This document shows, piece by piece, positions 20,276-23,405 of a stretch of DNA of 23,405 nucleotides. This DNA is from a virus. Each line of letters opens with the position of its first letter. The stretch's first letter is position 1. The notes under the pieces were generated by a model that saw only the letters and a program-made list of their open reading frames with translations, did no database searches and was not told the origin of the DNA. The position numbers were made by a program, and so were the translations under genes. The stretch is from IMG/VR virus record IMGVR_UViG_3300027138_000035, positions 1 through 23,405 of that record; one strand, given 5' to 3'.

Positions 20276-20641
20276 TTATGGGCGTAAAAATGTTATAGCG
20301 ACTCTCTCGCTTGCTCTTACGAGTAAAAAAAGTGCCTCGGTTTGTGTGTGTGTTGAACACCATTCCGAGATCTCTGTATCAGTAATGAGTTCTAAATATT
20401 CGCAAAAGAATCTTGCCCTGCCACACATAAACGGTGGTACACCACACTCTTCTGCTTCCATGAAGCCTTCTGCTAAAAGTTTTTCTTTAGCGCCACACGC
20501 AAGAAGTATTGCACCCCATATATCTATTTCTTTCGTGTAGGGGTCATAGGTCGCGTGGTTAGAAAACCCGTGTTTTTTTATGTGTTGAATAGCCTTGTCA
20601 TAGATCTCGTCGGCTTCAAGTTGTTTTAAAGTTGGGAACAT
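20276..20641 (-). CDS. Hypothetical protein downstream of the reductase (121 aa)
   Basis: The product has helices and a central DIWGAILLACGAKEKLLAEGF segment, then acidic and cysteine-containing parts (EECGVPPFMCGRARFFCEYLEL). It faintly resembles DUF6197-type actinobacterial proteins (W-x-GA-x3-A), at low confidence. It begins 12 bases after the reductase stop, so it is probably in the same operon, and it ends at the 12-bp-stem terminator. Its cysteines might help the reductase redox chemistry, but this is speculation. Confidence 0.65.
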   Translation of the reverse strand: MFPTLKQLEADEIYDKAIQHIKKHGFSNHATYDPYTKEIDIWGAILLACGAKEKLLAEGFMEAEECGVPPFMCGRARFFCEYLELITDTEISEWCSTHTQTEALFLLVRASERVAITFLRP

Positions 20642-20653
20642 TCCTGTATGGGG

Positions 20654-22582
20654 CTATTTAATTGGACACGCACCTGTTGCGCAGTCGTCAAGCGATAATT
20701 CTGAACCCGTTGCCTGACTTAATGGCAAAGATGGATCAATTTTCTTCACAAGAGCATCATAATCGGCTTGGCCGATCTGTTCATATGGAGGAAGCGGGAA
20801 GTTGTGGTCTGCGTGTAGGAGAAATGATACCGATTTGACACCAGTATCATAATTCTTTGACAACCATTCTTTGATTAATTCAAGTTCTTCTTTCCTGTAA
20901 TAAACGGTTACCGATACGGCGTTGTCTGCCCACTCTGTCTGCATCTTTTTGACCCATTCAAGTTGTTCTACCGCCGTCATGTTCTCGGCGAGAACCGCAT
21001 TATCTGGTGACTTGCATGGAAACTCAACTACATAGCGTGAGTGGTCTTCTCTGCCGTCAATACCGATATCCCAAACAACCTTGTGTCCTCTCGCACGCAA
21101 GCCTGTCACAAGGGCGTCAGACGCACCAAAACGCACCCTACGGATGTAGAACGGCGCAAATGCGGGATGAATGCCCGGAGTGATACCGGGGAGCAAGGAG
21201 AGCGTTCCTGACGGTTGGACTGTAGTTAGTCTGACGGAACGAGGGAAGCCTTTTTCCTTTGAGTAATAGATGTCAAATTCGTCTAGGTGTTTGTAAGCCT
21301 CGTCCAGCCAAGAAACTTGCTCTGCTGAAGCCTGTAAAACACCAGAGATGCTTTGTCCCAGTCGTGCGTTTTTCGCAACGATTGCGTTTGTTTTTGCATA
21401 AGGGTAGACAAGACGGGTGATCTGTTTTTGAACCATGTAAAGAAGTTCTGATAATTCTTTGAATTGTTTGATGTCGCAGATATTGGGTAGGAATATGGTT
21501 GACAGATTGCATGACTCTCCGTCACCTAAACCGATCTCGGCACATGGGTTGAAACCTTCAATGGTTTTATCTGCTCGTTCCTCTTTGAGACGACCGTATT
21601 TGCGGGCGAGACGGCGGTTTACGAGACCGTAAGGTTCCCCACCGCCCGTATAGCCCTTCCATAGTTCGGGCATGATGTGGTCGTAGTAGTCGGCATAGAT
21701 GCTGTTGTTTGAATTTGCTCGGTAGCCAGGGATGTCTCCCGATGCCCAATTTTTTGCTCGCAAAAACAGAACATCGTCAGGGTCGCCAATAGCGATCTGT
21801 GCAGAGCGTCGTGATGAACCTGAGACAACTACTCGACCGATGATGTTGCATATGTCCAAGACATCAATTGAGCGAAGTTTCTTTCCCTCTCGTGCCTCCA
21901 TGACTTTACAAATATCTGCAATTCCGTCAACCAGCGCGCCGGGTCCGCTTGCTGTACCTCCAAATGTTTTGAGGGGGGCACCGAATTCTCGGATAAGAAT
22001 CGTTGAGTATGAGAACGATTTACCTGTATCAAAATATGATTTCAATACGCTGTGCAGTAGTCGTCGCCAACCTTGACGAGAATCGGGAACAATGATGTCT
22101 GCGTCGTTTGAACGCTCGTGAGTGATTTTTACATTAGGGAGAACCTTTGGAAGATCGTGTATTTTTGCTCGTTCCACAGAGAACCCAACACCACCGCCAA
22201 GCATTAGGTGGTCAAAAAGAAATTCAAAATCTTCTACTTTTTCTATGTTTACGAAATAGCAGTTATTGAGCGATGCGGCGTTAAATTGTTTGATGAGTGG
22301 TGTCCCAAGTTGCCAAAGAGCACGACCCGAGAATGAACCACGCAAATTGAAAACATGATCAAAAAGTTTTTCTGCTTGAGTCTTAGTAAGAGGAGTCCCA
22401 ATATCTATGGCTCCGTTCACACATCGTTGTACAGTTTCAAGCCAAGTTTCGTTGCGATTCATGTCTTCAATGCGTCGAGAATATGTGCGAAGGTAGACAA
22501 CTTCTCCTAGCCCATTAAATCCCCAAGGAGGTGTCTGTGTCTTGTATTGGTCAACAAATTCTTGGGATAGATGGGCAGTCAT
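20654..22582 (-). CDS. Class II (B12-dependent) ribonucleotide reductase
   Basis: The 642-residue enzyme carries the reductase hallmarks: redox C108 (LNNCYF), the NPCAEIGLGDGESCNL catalytic loop with C347, E349 and C358, and a C-terminal CATGACPIK pair (C634/C639). The spacing (11 between C347 and C358; 5 in the tail) matches adenosylcobalamin-dependent, monomeric class II enzymes like the Lactobacillus leichmannii type. It converts ribonucleotides to deoxyribonucleotides for phage DNA synthesis and needs host B12. GAAAGAGG precedes the ATG. An AGTAAA/ATATTA promoter pair lies at 22625-22653. Confidence 0.95.
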   Translation of the reverse strand: MTAHLSQEFVDQYKTQTPPWGFNGLGEVVYLRTYSRRIEDMNRNETWLETVQRCVNGAIDIGTPLTKTQAEKLFDHVFNLRGSFSGRALWQLGTPLIKQFNAASLNNCYFVNIEKVEDFEFLFDHLMLGGGVGFSVERAKIHDLPKVLPNVKITHERSNDADIIVPDSRQGWRRLLHSVLKSYFDTGKSFSYSTILIREFGAPLKTFGGTASGPGALVDGIADICKVMEAREGKKLRSIDVLDICNIIGRVVVSGSSRRSAQIAIGDPDDVLFLRAKNWASGDIPGYRANSNNSIYADYYDHIMPELWKGYTGGGEPYGLVNRRLARKYGRLKEERADKTIEGFNPCAEIGLGDGESCNLSTIFLPNICDIKQFKELSELLYMVQKQITRLVYPYAKTNAIVAKNARLGQSISGVLQASAEQVSWLDEAYKHLDEFDIYYSKEKGFPRSVRLTTVQPSGTLSLLPGITPGIHPAFAPFYIRRVRFGASDALVTGLRARGHKVVWDIGIDGREDHSRYVVEFPCKSPDNAVLAENMTAVEQLEWVKKMQTEWADNAVSVTVYYRKEELELIKEWLSKNYDTGVKSVSFLLHADHNFPLPPYEQIGQADYDALVKKIDPSLPLSQATGSELSLDDCATGACPIK

Positions 22583-22624
22583 TATGTCCTCTTTCGGCGC
22601 ATATGGGGATATGGGTGAACAACC

Positions 22625-22653
22625 ATATTACAACACGGGAGATTTTAAGTAAA
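22625..22653 (-). promoter_or_regulatory. Possible promoter of the reductase gene
   Basis: Leftward TTTACT (22653-22648), 17 nt, TAATAT (22630-22625). It lies just beyond the stop of the 99-aa gene, 40 bases before the reductase ATG. Confidence 0.5.
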
Positions 22654-22656
22654 ATG

Positions 22657-22950
22657 CTAATTGCGGGTAAGGTTGTATTTTCTTGCTTCGGCCAGCGAGA
22701 TTATTTGACCTTTGGCGAATTTCCGTACTTTTGCGATAACACCAGTAGACACTTCCTCGGGGGCAAAGAAATCTTCTTCCACACGAAATGTTTGTTTTTC
22801 GTCTAATGATTTAAAAAGCCCCAACCCAAGAAGTTTCTCAGGCGGTTTGTGCCCTTTGGGCACACAATTCCCTGTCGGGTCGCCACAGACAATGCACGGC
22901 TCTCCTGTGGCACGAAGAATTTCTATATCGCCATAGATGTATTCAGGCAT
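22657..22950 (-). CDS. Small CxxC-type protein before the reductase
   Basis: The product is 97 residues from the ATG at 22950; a TTG at 22956 gives 99. It has CIVCGDPTGNCVPKG, an apparent zinc knuckle, then a helical/charged C-terminal half (VSTGVIAKVRKFAKGQIISLAEARKYNL). AGGAGG is about 11 bases before the ATG and five before the TTG, so both starts are open. It is the first gene of the reductase operon. Function unknown; a metal-binding accessory or regulator is possible. Confidence 0.7.
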   Translation of the reverse strand: MPEYIYGDIEILRATGEPCIVCGDPTGNCVPKGHKPPEKLLGLGLFKSLDEKQTFRVEEDFFAPEEVSTGVIAKVRKFAKGQIISLAEARKYNLTRN

Positions 22951-22972
22951 AAACAATGATACCTCCTGCCCG

Positions 22973-23004
22973 TAAAAGGAAAAGGAGCACCTTGCGGTGC
23001 TCCT
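22973..23004 (-). terminator. GCAA-tetraloop terminator (leftward)
   Basis: AGGAGCACC (23004-22996 leftward), loop GCAA, GGTGCTCCT form a perfect 9-bp stem, followed leftward by TTTTCCTTTT. A GNRA-type tetraloop is stabilising. It ends the 81-aa gene transcript. Confidence 0.85.
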
Positions 23005-23010
23005 AACCTC

Positions 23011-23040
23011 CTACGCACGGGGGGGGTGCGTAGACTTTTT
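23011..23040 (+). terminator. Hairpin with poly-G loop and T tract
   Basis: CTACGCAC (23011-23018), loop of seven G, GTGCGTAG (23026-23033), then ACTTTTT. It could terminate rightward transcription, with the poly-C loop in the leftward transcript. Confidence 0.6.
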
Positions 23041-23050
23041 GCTCCAAGTA

Positions 23051-23296
23051 CTATTTCTTGGTTGCGAACTTGTTTTCTGACTTCATTGCTTTCATTTCTT
23101 CCGCAAAGAGTTCATCAAATTCTTTGCTGTATCGTGTTTGGAGAACAAATGATGCTCGTCGTTTTGCTTCGTTGCGACGCTTTGCTTCAATCTTCCGAAG
23201 TTCGGCTCGTCGTGTGCGCTCTTCTGCGGGTAGTGGTTTGCGACCACGGCTAACTCCGAGTTTCTTTTTAAGTTGCTGATATGTAGTTGTAGCCAT
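23051..23296 (-). CDS. Small basic helical protein (81 aa)
   Basis: An Arg/Lys/Glu-rich, mostly coiled-coil-like protein (RTRRAELRKIEAKRRNEAKRR) with an N-terminal GVSRGRKPLPAEER, which recalls an AT-hook-like RGRKP. It may bind DNA. AGGAG lies eight bases before the ATG. It is followed by two tandem hairpin terminators. Upstream (23297-23405) is A/T-rich with a possible TATAAA -10 but no convincing -35. Confidence 0.7.
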   Translation of the reverse strand: MATTTYQQLKKKLGVSRGRKPLPAEERTRRAELRKIEAKRRNEAKRRASFVLQTRYSKEFDELFAEEMKAMKSENKFATKK

Positions 23297-23405
23297 TAAG
23301 GGCTCCTATTTCTTTCTGTCTAGTGGTTTATATTTTCTTGAAATAGAGACTAACTTACGCCCAAGAATAAAACAACCTTTTTATATTTAAAACCACAATA
23401 TATTC

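Noticed and set aside
1-23405. tRNA genes and CRISPR arrays
   Set aside because: I looked for T-loop GGTTCGAA-type sequences and for regular spaced repeats and saw none; a tRNA or CRISPR scanner would settle this.

Overview
The window looks like part of a tailed-phage (or prophage) genome from an actinobacterium. The reasons are a WhiB-like protein (15931-16287), small densely packed genes with ATGA/TAATG overlaps, several apparently leaderless genes, and a typical phage replication and nucleotide kit: SNF2 helicase, SSB, TOPRIM primase-ATPase, RuvC-like resolvase, ParB-like protein, HNH nuclease and class II ribonucleotide reductase. GC content looks moderate by eye. A freshwater, low-GC actinobacterial host is only an inference. 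No tRNA, rRNA, integrase, portal, capsid or large terminase was seen, so this is mainly the replication/accessory part. A likely terminase small subunit (18036-18656) and a capsid-decoration-like protein (19758-20189) mark the edge of the structural region.

Layout. 88-6096 runs rightward: a transglutaminase-like protein; a coupled cluster (74-aa protein, 161-aa protein, membrane-anchored LysM protein, SNF2 helicase); a secreted lysozyme-like protein; a DUF932-type protein ending in a strong terminator; and an acidic helical protein. A small leftward gene then faces ssb across overlapping divergent promoters (6354-6390). ssb converges on a leftward operon (8423-6983) headed by a metallophosphoesterase behind a perfect TTGACA-17-TATAAT promoter. 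8523-9679 is a rightward trio: an unknown, an RHH/zinc protein and an HNH nuclease.

9691-15408 is almost entirely leftward. It holds a RuvC-like / coiled-coil / ParB set, a winged-helix-like protein, a nuclease-like protein, a secreted 249-aa protein, a train of very small genes (zinc mini-protein, DUF6378-like protein, overlapping coiled-coil ORF, two small membrane proteins) and one member of a two-copy paralogous family. 15435-18656 runs rightward: zinc-finger-like protein, WhiB-like regulator, primase-ATPase and terminase-small-subunit-like protein. The second paralogue (18660-19292) is leftward. Two rightward genes follow, the second behind a perfect 20-bp palindrome. The window ends with a leftward ribonucleotide reductase operon bounded by strong hairpins and a small basic protein gene.

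How it fits together: helicase, SSB, primase-ATPase, resolvase and nucleases would replicate and process phage DNA, and the reductase would supply deoxynucleotides. The WhiB-like, HTH, RHH and ParB-like proteins are likely regulators or DNA-handling factors. Several exported or membrane proteins act at the envelope. The most noteworthy unexplained features are the paralogous 178/210-aa pair, an out-of-frame coiled-coil gene separated from a membrane ORF by an in-frame TAG, a thrice-repeated TTTATCT-N5-GGGACT element, a shared ATAAACTAAAC-like leader motif, and a helicase whose codon usage changes at its domain boundary. All family calls come from reading motifs by eye; no database search was run.
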